Of a stretch of DNA of 64,000 nucleotides, positions 8,755-16,382 are shown one piece after another; position 1 is the stretch's first letter, and each line of letters starts with the position of its first letter. Source of the stretch: Streptomyces asoensis (GTDB taxonomy: Bacteria > Actinomycetota > Actinomycetes > Streptomycetales > Streptomycetaceae). A program made the position numbers and the translations under genes. The DNA is taken from contig NZ_CP049838.1 in NCBI RefSeq assembly GCF_013085465.1, positions 1,550,001-1,614,000 of the forward strand, read 5' to 3'. The notes under the pieces are model-generated. The model worked only from the letters and a program-made list of their open reading frames with translations, made no database searches and was not told the origin of the DNA.

Positions 8755-9891
8755 TCACGCCTTTGCTCGGTCGAGGGTGGTGATGAAGTCGACGGGCTGC
8801 GGCGAGGCGCCGTCCAACGCCAGGTCGGCCGCGATGTCGCCGAAAGCGGGCGAGAGCTTGAAGCCGTGGCCGGAGAACCCGGCGAGCAGGACGACGTTCT
8901 CCGCGCCCGGCAGCGGCCCGACCAGCGGACGGCTGCTCTCGGTGTAGCCCTCCATGTAGACGGAGATCCGGGTCGGATCGGGGTTCAGGTCCGGCATGTG
9001 ACGCCCGATCAGCTCCGTGAAGATCTCCAGCTCCTCCGGGGCCACCTCCCGGTCGAGCCGGTTCGGGTCGCCGACCGGGCGGTGCAGGGCGCGGGAGAGG
9101 CCGAGCTTGACGGAGACGCCGTCCGGAGAGGGAAGGCCGTAGCAGTGGGTGGGCGCCGTGCGGATGAAGGCGGGGCGCTCCTCGCCGAACCAGGCGTCGG
9201 TGGTGGGCACGTACCAGGCGCTGATGAGGCGGCGGATGTCCACCTCCCAGGGCAGTTCGGGGAGCAGGTCGTTGACCCAGGGGCCGACGGTGACGACGGC
9301 GGTGTCGAAGTGCTCGCTGCCGGCGTCGGTGCGGATCTCGACACCGTTCGCGACGGGCACGATGTCGCGAACGGTGGTGTAGCGGTGGATGCGGGCGCCC
9401 AGCTCCTCGGCGCGGCGGGCGGCGGTCTGGATCGTCAGCTCCGGGCGGATGAAGCCGGCGCGGCGGTCGAGCACGGCCGCGTCGCCGTCCTCGATGCGGA
9501 ACTGCGGGAAACGCTTGGCCAGCAGCTCGACGTCGAGGACCTCGTGGTCCAGGCCGTGCTCCGCGATCGACTCCAGGACCGTGGCCATCTGGTGGTGCCC
9601 GGTCGGCCCCATCAGCAGGCAGCCGGTCAGGCGGCGCAGCTCACGGCCGGTCTCCTGCTGGAGCCGCTCCCAGAGGGCGTCGGCGTGCTGGAGCAGCGGC
9701 ACGTAGCGGGAGTCCTCGAAGTGGGCGCTGCGGAAGATGCGGGTCTCTCCGCCGGCGGCGCTGCGGTCGTGGCCCGGGGCGAAGCGGTCGTAGCCGACCA
9801 CCTCGGCTCCACGGGCCGCCAGCCGCCAGGCGGCCTGGCTGCCCATCGTTCCGACGCCGACGACGGCGACGCGCTTCCTGGCAGCTGACAC
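8755..9891 (-). CDS. FAD-dependent amine oxidase of the monomeric sarcosine oxidase / SolA family
   Basis: A 378-residue DAO-fold flavoprotein. The Rossmann motif VVGVGTMGSQAAWRLAARG starts at about residue 10, RSAAGGETRIFRSAH follows, and the C-terminus has the family signature AGFSGHGFKLSP. Members oxidise secondary amines (sarcosine, N-methyltryptophan, pipecolate, fructosyl amino acids) to imines with O2, giving an aldehyde or an amine plus H2O2. The cysteine that binds FAD covalently in monomeric sarcosine oxidase should lie ~30 residues before AGFSGHG; here the stretch reads SVYMEGYTES with no Cys. GTG 9891 is chosen for its AAGGAAAG ribosome site; reading further upstream enters non-coding DNA. 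It is the first gene of the catabolic operon. Confidence 0.9.
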   Translation of the reverse strand: MSAARKRVAVVGVGTMGSQAAWRLAARGAEVVGYDRFAPGHDRSAAGGETRIFRSAHFEDSRYVPLLQHADALWERLQQETGRELRRLTGCLLMGPTGHHQMATVLESIAEHGLDHEVLDVELLAKRFPQFRIEDGDAAVLDRRAGFIRPELTIQTAARRAEELGARIHRYTTVRDIVPVANGVEIRTDAGSEHFDTAVVTVGPWVNDLLPELPWEVDIRRLISAWYVPTTDAWFGEERPAFIRTAPTHCYGLPSPDGVSVKLGLSRALHRPVGDPNRLDREVAPEELEIFTELIGRHMPDLNPDPTRISVYMEGYTESSRPLVGPLPGAENVVLLAGFSGHGFKLSPAFGDIAADLALDGASPQPVDFITTLDRAKA

Positions 9892-10053
9892 AGGACTTTC
9901 CTTTCGTATCACCGGGGCGCATGCTGGGCCCCGACGCGAGGCTGGCCGATTCGAGGCGATTTGGGCGGGGGCCTGATCCTTGGGGGATCCACTGCTCGCA
10001 TCCGTCCGGGGCTCGGAGTTCCGGCTCACTTCTTCGGGTTCTTCCGTCGAGCC

Positions 10054-10091
10054 GTGCCACATTGTGGAACGCTGTGCTAGAATCTGGCACA
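10054..10091. promoter_or_regulatory. double-dyad operator and promoter between the catabolic operon and IclR copy 1
   Basis: Two adjacent inverted repeats. Dyad 1 (10054-10070) reads GTGCCACATTGTGGAAC, one mismatched pair around a central T. Dyad 2 (10073-10091) reads TGTGCTAGAATCTGGCACA, one mismatched pair around a central A. Centres are 20 bp apart, two helical turns, so two regulator dimers would sit on the same face. Dyad 2 contains a -10-like TAGAAT (10078-10083) for the rightward IclR gene, so binding there would block its promoter. The site also lies 163 bp upstream of the divergent oxidase gene. The same arrangement recurs before IclR copy 2. IclR control is inferred from context. 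Confidence 0.75.
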
Positions 10092-10166
10092 GACAATGGC
10101 AGTGGCTCGAAGTGGAGTCAAGAGGGTGTCCATCGGAAGTTCCGAGGATTAACAGGGGGAAATCGG

Positions 10167-10919
10167 ATGGAAATGAAGAGCGTCACCAGATCGCTGCGCA
10201 TCCTGGAGGCGGTCGCACAGCATCAGCCGGTAACGGTCGGGGAGCTGACGAAGCTCTTCGGGCTGCCCAAGTCGACCGTGCAGCGCACTCTGGTCACGCT
10301 GGCCGAGGCCGGCTGGCTGCGGGCCAACCGCAGGGACACCACCCGCTGGGAGATCGGCGCACGCGTCCTGGCGGTACGACCCGCCGCCCTCCAGGGGTCC
10401 AGCCTGTTCGCCGCCGCCCGCGATCCCATGGTGCGACTGAGGGACAAGGTGAACGAGACCATCCACCTGTCCGTGCCGGACGCCCTCCAGTGCATGGTCG
10501 TCGTGGACCGCGTCGACTGCGACCACCCCGTACGGACCTTCCACACCATCGGGGACACCTCACCCCTGCACGCCACCGCCACCGGGCGTGCCGTTCTCGC
10601 CCACCTGCCGAAGCGGGACGTCGAGGAGCTCATTTCGCAAGGCCTGGAGCGCTTCAGCGAGACGACACCTGCCGACCCCGAGGAACTGCGTGTCGAACTG
10701 CACCGGATCCGCACCGACGGTTACGCGGTCAACCGCAACCAGTACCGGCCGGGCGTCTGCGCCATCGCCGCACCCGTCCTCGACGAGGACGGCACGCCGC
10801 TGGCCACGGTGGCCATCTCCATGCCGGATTCACGGTACGACGGCGACGAGCTGCCCGGGTGGGGCCGCCTCGTCGCCGAGACGGCCGCGGAGATCACGGG
10901 GCGCCGCCTGAGCACCTGA
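10167..10919 (+). CDS. IclR-family transcriptional regulator, copy 1
   Basis: A 250-residue IclR-type regulator. The N-terminal winged helix spans about residues 3-65 (recognition region LTKLFGLPKSTVQRTL) and the effector-binding domain follows, with the family region GDTSPLHATATGRAVLA near 130-150. ATG 10167 is preceded by AGGGGGAAA; a second ATG two codons later is possible. It is divergent to the amine catabolic operon and carries the dyad operator in its promoter, so autoregulation and control of the operon are likely. It is nearly identical to copy 2 over the first ~160 residues and diverges after that. The effector is probably an intermediate of the pathway. Confidence 0.93.
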   Translation: MEMKSVTRSLRILEAVAQHQPVTVGELTKLFGLPKSTVQRTLVTLAEAGWLRANRRDTTRWEIGARVLAVRPAALQGSSLFAAARDPMVRLRDKVNETIHLSVPDALQCMVVVDRVDCDHPVRTFHTIGDTSPLHATATGRAVLAHLPKRDVEELISQGLERFSETTPADPEELRVELHRIRTDGYAVNRNQYRPGVCAIAAPVLDEDGTPLATVAISMPDSRYDGDELPGWGRLVAETAAEITGRRLST

Positions 10920-10951
10920 GTGCGCGGCGGCAGCCCGCATCAGCCCCGCAT

Positions 10952-10993
10952 CGCCAAGGGTCGATTCCCCCACACGGGAGTCGACCCTTGGCG
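10952..10993 (+). terminator. hairpin after IclR copy 1
   Basis: A perfect 13-bp stem (CGCCAAGGGTCGA at 10952-10964 with TCGACCCTTGGCG at 10981-10993) encloses a 16-nt loop. It sits 33 bp after the IclR stop codon and before the promoter of the second IclR gene. No T-tract follows, as usual in Streptomyces. It should separate the two regulators into independent transcripts. Confidence 0.75.
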
Positions 10994-11056
10994 CATTTCA
11001 CAGCAGGCCCGGCACTGCGCCTGCCAGGTAGTGCCTAGTGCCGGGCGCCGGAGTGC

Positions 11057-11094
11057 GTGCCATATTGTGGAACGCCATGCTAGAATCCGGCACG
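11057..11094 (+). promoter_or_regulatory. second copy of the double-dyad operator, upstream of IclR copy 2
   Basis: A diverged copy of the site at 10054-10091. Dyad 1 is GTGCCATATTGTGGAAC (11057-11073) and dyad 2 is centred at 11085 (ATGCTAGAATCCGGCAC). The centre-to-centre distance is again exactly 20 bp and the -10-like TAGAAT is kept (11081-11086). The right half of dyad 1 (TGTGGAAC) and the TAGAAT core are invariant between copies, while the outer arms of dyad 2 have decayed. Both IclR genes are therefore expected to be controlled by the same regulator or by each other. Confidence 0.7.
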
Positions 11095-11164
11095 ATCATG
11101 CCCTGCGGCTCCGAGAGCGAGTCAAGAGGTGAGCACGACGAATCCGCAGAACTGAGGGCCCCTG

Positions 11165-11914
11165 ATGGAGATGAAGAGCGTGACCAGGTCGCTGCGTGTC
11201 CTGGAGGCCGTGGCGCAGCATCAGCCGGTGACCGTGGGCGAACTGACGAAGCTCTTCGGGCTGCCCAAGTCGACCGTGCAGCGGACCCTGGTGACGCTCA
11301 ACGAGGCGGGCTGGCTGCGGGCCAACCGCAGGGACACCACCCGCTGGGAGATCGGCGCACGGGTGCTGGCGGTACGGCCTGCCGCCCTTCAGGGGTCCAG
11401 CCTGTTCGCCGCCGCCCGCGAGCCGATGGTCCGGCTCCGCGACGCGCTGAACGAGACCATCCACCTGTGCGTGCCGGACGCCCTCCAGTGCATGGTCGTC
11501 GTGGACCGAGTCGACTGCGACCACCCCGTACGGACCTTCCACGCCATCGGCGACACCTCGCCCCTGCACGCCACCGCCACCGGACACGCGGTGCTCGCTC
11601 ACCTGCCGAAGTACGAAGTCGACGAGTTCGCGGCGGGCACACTCGAGGGCTACGGCGAGGAGACCATCACCGACCCCGTGGAACTCCGCGCGGAGCTCCG
11701 GCGCGTCAGAGACCGCGGATACGCCGTCAACCACAACCAGTACCGCCCGGGTGTCTGCGCCATCGCGGCCGCCGTCCTGGACGGTGACGGCGTGCCGCTG
11801 GCCGCCGTGGCCGTCTCCCTGCCCGATTCACGCTTCGACCCCGACCGGCTCGCCGAGCTGGGGCGCCTGGTGACCGACACCGCGGCGGAGATCACCGCCC
11901 GCCACCTGGGCTGA
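11165..11914 (+). CDS. IclR-family transcriptional regulator, copy 2 (tandem duplicate)
   Basis: A 249-residue IclR regulator with the same MEMKSVTRSLR start and recognition helix (LTKLFGLPKSTVQRTL) as copy 1. Only about ten residues differ in the first ~160, whereas the C-terminal third of the effector domain is much more diverged (for example KRDVEELISQGLE against KYEVDEFAAGTLE). Identical DNA recognition with different effector pockets predicts two regulators that bind the same operators but respond to different ligands, or that form mixed oligomers. It has its own copy of the operator. Downstream it converges on the GabD-like gene, and I see no clear terminator in the 164-bp gap. Confidence 0.93.
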   Translation: MEMKSVTRSLRVLEAVAQHQPVTVGELTKLFGLPKSTVQRTLVTLNEAGWLRANRRDTTRWEIGARVLAVRPAALQGSSLFAAAREPMVRLRDALNETIHLCVPDALQCMVVVDRVDCDHPVRTFHAIGDTSPLHATATGHAVLAHLPKYEVDEFAAGTLEGYGEETITDPVELRAELRRVRDRGYAVNHNQYRPGVCAIAAAVLDGDGVPLAAVAVSLPDSRFDPDRLAELGRLVTDTAAEITARHLG

Positions 11915-12078
11915 GGGCGGCCGCCGACCGAACGACGGCCCTTTCTCTCCGCCGACGAGCGACAGCACGCCACGGCGAAGGCAGGCCGCCACCCCGTGCA
12001 CGGCCAGAGGACAGTTCGGCCGGGCACGGGGCGGCCCGTCGCGGTGCGCGAAGCGGAGGAGTCAGGGCATGACCCCCG

Positions 12079-13518
12079 TCATCGCACGGGCACCGCGAGG
12101 TACTGGTACTCAAGGAACTCGTCGATTCCGACCCGGCCGCCCTCGCGGCCGAGCCCGGACTGCTTGACCCCGCCGAACGGCGCGGCCGGATTGGAGACGA
12201 GACCGGTGTTCAGGCCGACCATGCCCACTTCCAGGCGTTCACTGACGCGCAGGGCGCGGTCGAGGCCCTCGGTGAAGACGTAGCCGACGAGGCCCCAGGG
12301 GGTGTCGTTGGCACGGCTGACGACCTCGTTCTCGTCGTCGAAGGTGAGGATCGCCGCGACGGGACCGAAGATCTCCGTGTCCATCAGGCGGCTGCCGGGA
12401 TCCACGTCGGTGAGCACGGTCGGCGGGTAGAAGCAGCCCGGCCCTGCGGGCGTACGGCCGCCGACGAGGACCCGGGCACCGCGCTCCACCGCGTCGGCCA
12501 CCAACTCCTCGACCTTCGCGCGGCCCGTGGCATCGATCAGCGGGCCGACGTCGACGCCGTCCCGGGTGCCGGGGCCCACCACGAGCCCGCCCATGCGCTC
12601 GGCGAGCTGCCGCCCGAACTCCTCCGCCACCGACCGATGGACGAAGAAGCGGTTCGCGGCCGTGCACGCCTCGCCCATGTTGCGCATCTTGGCGAGCATC
12701 GCGCCGTCCACGGCTTTTCCCAGGTCGGCGTCCTCGAAGACGATGAACGGCGCGTTCCCGCCCAGCTCCATCGAGCTCCGAACGACCTTGTCCGCGCACT
12801 GGGCCAGCAGCAGCCGTCCGACCTGCGTGGAGCCGGTGAAGGACAGCTTGCGAATCCTCCCGCCACGCAGGAGCGGCTCGCACACCTCCCCCGCACGGGA
12901 GGTGGTGACGACATTCAGCACGCCGTCGGGCAGCCCGGCCTCCTTGAGGATCGCGGCGAGGGCGAGGCTGGAGAGAGGGGTCTGAGGGGCCGGCTTGAGG
13001 ATCATCGTGCAGCCCGCCGCGATGGCGGGGCCGATCTTGCGGGTGCCCATGGCCAGCGGGAAGTTCCACGGGGTGATGAGGAGACAGGGTCCGACCGGGC
13101 GGCGGGAGAGCAGCATACGGTTGCGGCCGTCAGGCAGGACGCCTCCGCCGCCGTCGATACGTACGGCCTCCTCGGAGAACCAGCGGAAGAACTCCGCCGC
13201 GTACGCCACCTCTCCCCTGGCCTCGGCCAGCGGCTTGCCCATCTCGGACGTCATCAGGTGGGCGAGTTCGTCGGTGCGCTCGATGATGATCTCGTAGGCG
13301 CGGCGCAGGATCTCGCTGCGCACACGGGGTGCCGTACGGGCCCACTCCTCCTGCGCCTCGGCGGCCGCGTCCTCCGCCAGCCGGGCGTCCTTGGCGCCCG
13401 CGTCGGCGACATGGGCGATGATCTCACCGGTCGCCGGGTCGTCCACCGGCATGGTTGCGCCGTCCGCGGCGGCCACCCAGGACCCGCCGATGAACAACTG
13501 CGTGGGTGTGTCGGTCAT
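12079..13518 (-). CDS. NAD(P)-dependent succinate-semialdehyde dehydrogenase-like enzyme (GabD family)
   Basis: A 479-residue aldehyde dehydrogenase. The general base is in MELGGNAP (Glu251), the nucleophile is Cys285 in MGEACTAANR, and TPWNFPLAM near 149-157 carries the oxyanion Asn. MELGGNAPF and the C-terminal GLNTGLVSNPAAPFGG match GabD/YneI enzymes, which oxidise succinate semialdehyde or glutarate semialdehyde to the dicarboxylate. ATG 13518 overlaps the stop of the FAD/Fe-S gene (ATGA). It is third in the operon after a GabT-like aminotransferase, which would supply the semialdehyde. Substrate preference between C4 and C5 semialdehydes cannot be told from sequence. Confidence 0.9.
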   Translation of the reverse strand: MTDTPTQLFIGGSWVAAADGATMPVDDPATGEIIAHVADAGAKDARLAEDAAAEAQEEWARTAPRVRSEILRRAYEIIIERTDELAHLMTSEMGKPLAEARGEVAYAAEFFRWFSEEAVRIDGGGGVLPDGRNRMLLSRRPVGPCLLITPWNFPLAMGTRKIGPAIAAGCTMILKPAPQTPLSSLALAAILKEAGLPDGVLNVVTTSRAGEVCEPLLRGGRIRKLSFTGSTQVGRLLLAQCADKVVRSSMELGGNAPFIVFEDADLGKAVDGAMLAKMRNMGEACTAANRFFVHRSVAEEFGRQLAERMGGLVVGPGTRDGVDVGPLIDATGRAKVEELVADAVERGARVLVGGRTPAGPGCFYPPTVLTDVDPGSRLMDTEIFGPVAAILTFDDENEVVSRANDTPWGLVGYVFTEGLDRALRVSERLEVGMVGLNTGLVSNPAAPFGGVKQSGLGREGGRVGIDEFLEYQYLAVPVR

Positions 13519-16382
13519 GACGTCTCTCCTGGTTGATCGGCGGCGGGGTCGAGCAGTTCCGCGAGATGCAGGGCGCGGACGCCCCGGTCACCGGCGAGGT
13601 GGTCGATCTGGGTGGCGCAGCTGAAACCGTCCGCGACGACGACGGTCGGCGTGTCCTGGTCGATGCCGTCGAGGCGTGGCTTCAGCGCCAGGTCGGCGAC
13701 GGCCATCGAGGTGGCGTAGTGCTGTGCCTCGAAGCCGAAGTTCCCGGCGAGCCCGCAACAGCCCTCGGCCTCCTCGACCTTGCCCGCACCCAGCCGGCGC
13801 AGCAGGTCGGCGGGGCGGCGGCCCTTGAAGGTGGCGTACTCGTGGCAGTGGGTCTGCAACACGACGTTGTCCGGCAGCTCGGCCCGGCTCCAGTCCGGGG
13901 CGGCCAGGTCGGTCAGGGCGCCCGCGAAGGTGTGGACGCGGTCCGCGACCCGACGGGCGGCGTCCGTCCCGAGGAGCTCGGGCACGTCGCGTTTGAGCGC
14001 GGCGGCGCAGCTGGGCTCGGCCACGATGATGGGCCGTTCGTCGCCGTTGTCGAGGTGGGCGACCGTACGGGCCATGATCCTTCGGGCCACTGACAGCTGG
14101 CCGGTGCTGACCCAGGTCAGACCGCAGCACAGGCCGTCCTGTGCCGTACAGGGGATTCCCGCGTCGGCGAGGACCCGGCTCGCGGCACCCGCCACCTCGG
14201 GACGGAAGGCGCGGGTGAAGCTGTCGACGAAGAGCAGGGCTTTCGCCGGTTCGCCGGCCTTCGCGCTGCGCAGGACCCTGCGCAGCGTGTGCCGGGAGGC
14301 GAAGGCGGGGATCCTGCGCTGCGTGGTGACGCCTCCGAGGCGGGCGAGCAGTGTGCCGATCGGTCCGCGCAGCAGGGCGTTGAGGGGTCGGGCGGCGTAT
14401 CCGGCGAGGGCGGAGGTCAGGGGCAGCCAGCCCAGCGAGTAATGGGACCGGGGTCTGAGCCTGCCTTTGTAGTGCTGGTGCAGGAACTCCGCCTTGTAGG
14501 TGGCCATGTCGACCCCGACCGGGCAGTCGCTGGAGCACGCCTTGCACGACAGGCACAGGTCGAGGGCGTCGCGGACCTCCGTCGAACGCCAGCCGTCCTG
14601 GACGGTCTCCCCGCGCACCATCTCCTGGAGGAGACGGGCCCGGCCCCGCGTGGAGTCGTTCTCCTCTCCCGTGGCCCGGTAGCTGGGGCACATCACACCG
14701 CCCACGTCGCTGCGACATCGGCCGACGCCGATGCAACGACGGGCCGCGCCCGCGAAGCCGTCCTCGTCGTGCGGGAAGGTGAACTCCGTCGCCAGGGGCC
14801 GGATCTGGTGCAGCGCGAGATCGGCGTCGAGCGGGGCCGGAGCCACGACGACGCCCGGGTTCAGCAGCCCCTCGGGATCGAAGAGCTCCTTGAACGCGGC
14901 GAACGCCCGGATCATCCGGTGGCTGTACATGACCTCCAGCAGCTCACCGCGCGCCCGCCCGTCGCCATGCTCGCCGGACAGCGTCCCGCCGTGCGCGACG
15001 ACCAGGGCGGCGGCCTCGTGCAGGAAGCGACGGGCGGCGGCGCGGCCCTCGTCCGTGGCGAGGTCGAAGTCGATGCGCACGTGGACGCAGCCCGCGCCGA
15101 AGTGCCCGTACATCACGCCCGTCAGGCCGTGCGTGGCCAGCAGTTTGCGGAAGTCCCGCAAGTAGGCGGCGAGGTTCTCGGGCGCGACCGCCGAGTCCTC
15201 CCAGCCGGGCCAGGACTCCCCGCCGTCGACAAGGCGGGCGGCCAGGCCGGCCCCGTCCTCGCGGACCCGCCACAGCGAGCGCCGTTCGGCCGCGCCCTCG
15301 ACCACCCGCCCGCCGGTCGTCCGGCCCTGCGCCTCGAGCACCTCGAGGAGCTGGGCCGCACGGGCGTTCACCGTGGCCTCGTCGTCGCCGTCGAGCTCGA
15401 CGTACAGCCAGGCACGCCCTTCGGGCAGCCCGGTGACGGAGTCGGGGCCGCGGCGGGCGTGCATGGTGGCGACGATCGCCTCGTCCATGCCCTCCACGGC
15501 GGTGGGATTCCACAGCAGGATCTCCGGGACGTCCTCGGCCGCGTCGACGACGTCGTCGTAGCCGAGGGTGAGCAGCGCCGAAGCCTGTGCGGTCGCCACC
15601 AGGCGGACCGTCGCGGCGGTGACGACCGCACAGGAGCCCTCGGTGCCGACCAGGGCTCGGGCCATGTCGAAGCCGTGCTCGGGCAGCAGGTGGTGCAGCT
15701 GGTAGCCGGAGACCTGGCGGGTGATGCGGCCCAGCTCGGTCCTGATCGGCGCCAGGTTGTCGCCGATCAGGCGCCGTACGTCCGCTTCGAGGCGGGCGAC
15801 GTGGTCGGCGTCTCGTGGGTCGACCGGATGCAGGCCGGTGCGGTCGGCCACGGCCCGCACGCCGTCGGCCGTCACGATCTCCAGGGCCTCGATGTGGCTG
15901 CTGGTCCGCCCGTGCCGCACCGACCGGTTCCCGCACGCGTCGTTGCCGATCATCCCGCCGAGGGTGCAGCGGCTGTGCGACGACGGGTCGGGGCCGAAGG
16001 TGAGCCCGTGCAGGGCGGTGGCGCCGCGCAGCGCGTCGAGGACGACTCCGGCCTGGACCCGAGCGGTCCCGGCGACCTCGTCGATGTCGAGGATCCGGTT
16101 CATGTACCGGGAGAAGTCCAGGACGACGCCCGGCCCGACCGCGTTGCCGGCCATGCTGGTGCCGCCGCCGCGGGCGGTGACCGGGACGCCCGTCTCCTTG
16201 CAGGCCCGCAGCACCGCGACCACGTCGCCGGTGGAGCGGGGGAAGGCCACAGCCTGCGGGGGGACGCGGTAGTTGGAGGCGTCGTAGGCGTACTGGCCGA
16301 GGGCGCCCGGGCCGGATTCCACCCGCAGGCCCGGAGCCGTCTCGGCCAGCCGCGCGGTCAGCCGCGCCACACTGTCGCTCAT
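13515..16382 (-). CDS. FAD-linked oxidase / Fe-S / CCG-domain fusion (YdiJ-like 2-hydroxyacid dehydrogenase)
   Basis: A 955-residue fusion. The N-terminal PCMH-type FAD domain contains RGGGTSMAGNAVGPG, followed by a FAD-linked oxidase C-domain. A [4Fe-4S] region carries CIGVGRCR...MCPSY and CLSCKACSSDCPVG, and a C-terminal CCG domain has GLCCGLTWV and EGCCGLAGNFG. This architecture is that of YdiJ/D-2-hydroxyglutarate dehydrogenase-type enzymes, which oxidise 2-hydroxyacids and pass electrons to the respiratory chain. ATG 16382 overlaps the aminotransferase stop (ATGA); in-frame sequence further upstream lies inside that gene. Wedged between GabT-like and GabD-like genes it may oxidise D-2-hydroxyglutarate or a related hydroxyacid made by the pathway. 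All expected cysteines appear present. Confidence 0.88.
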   Translation of the reverse strand: MSDSVARLTARLAETAPGLRVESGPGALGQYAYDASNYRVPPQAVAFPRSTGDVVAVLRACKETGVPVTARGGGTSMAGNAVGPGVVLDFSRYMNRILDIDEVAGTARVQAGVVLDALRGATALHGLTFGPDPSSHSRCTLGGMIGNDACGNRSVRHGRTSSHIEALEIVTADGVRAVADRTGLHPVDPRDADHVARLEADVRRLIGDNLAPIRTELGRITRQVSGYQLHHLLPEHGFDMARALVGTEGSCAVVTAATVRLVATAQASALLTLGYDDVVDAAEDVPEILLWNPTAVEGMDEAIVATMHARRGPDSVTGLPEGRAWLYVELDGDDEATVNARAAQLLEVLEAQGRTTGGRVVEGAAERRSLWRVREDGAGLAARLVDGGESWPGWEDSAVAPENLAAYLRDFRKLLATHGLTGVMYGHFGAGCVHVRIDFDLATDEGRAAARRFLHEAAALVVAHGGTLSGEHGDGRARGELLEVMYSHRMIRAFAAFKELFDPEGLLNPGVVVAPAPLDADLALHQIRPLATEFTFPHDEDGFAGAARRCIGVGRCRSDVGGVMCPSYRATGEENDSTRGRARLLQEMVRGETVQDGWRSTEVRDALDLCLSCKACSSDCPVGVDMATYKAEFLHQHYKGRLRPRSHYSLGWLPLTSALAGYAARPLNALLRGPIGTLLARLGGVTTQRRIPAFASRHTLRRVLRSAKAGEPAKALLFVDSFTRAFRPEVAGAASRVLADAGIPCTAQDGLCCGLTWVSTGQLSVARRIMARTVAHLDNGDERPIIVAEPSCAAALKRDVPELLGTDAARRVADRVHTFAGALTDLAAPDWSRAELPDNVVLQTHCHEYATFKGRRPADLLRRLGAGKVEEAEGCCGLAGNFGFEAQHYATSMAVADLALKPRLDGIDQDTPTVVVADGFSCATQIDHLAGDRGVRALHLAELLDPAADQPGETS

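Noticed and set aside
1..9891. Ectoine degradation operon
   Set aside because: The deacylase, aminotransferase and ALDH fit, but there is no ectoine hydrolase, no AsnC-type regulator and no Ehu/Teh-type transporter. The sarcosine-oxidase-like gene and second M14 gene are also unexpected. Kept only as a possibility.
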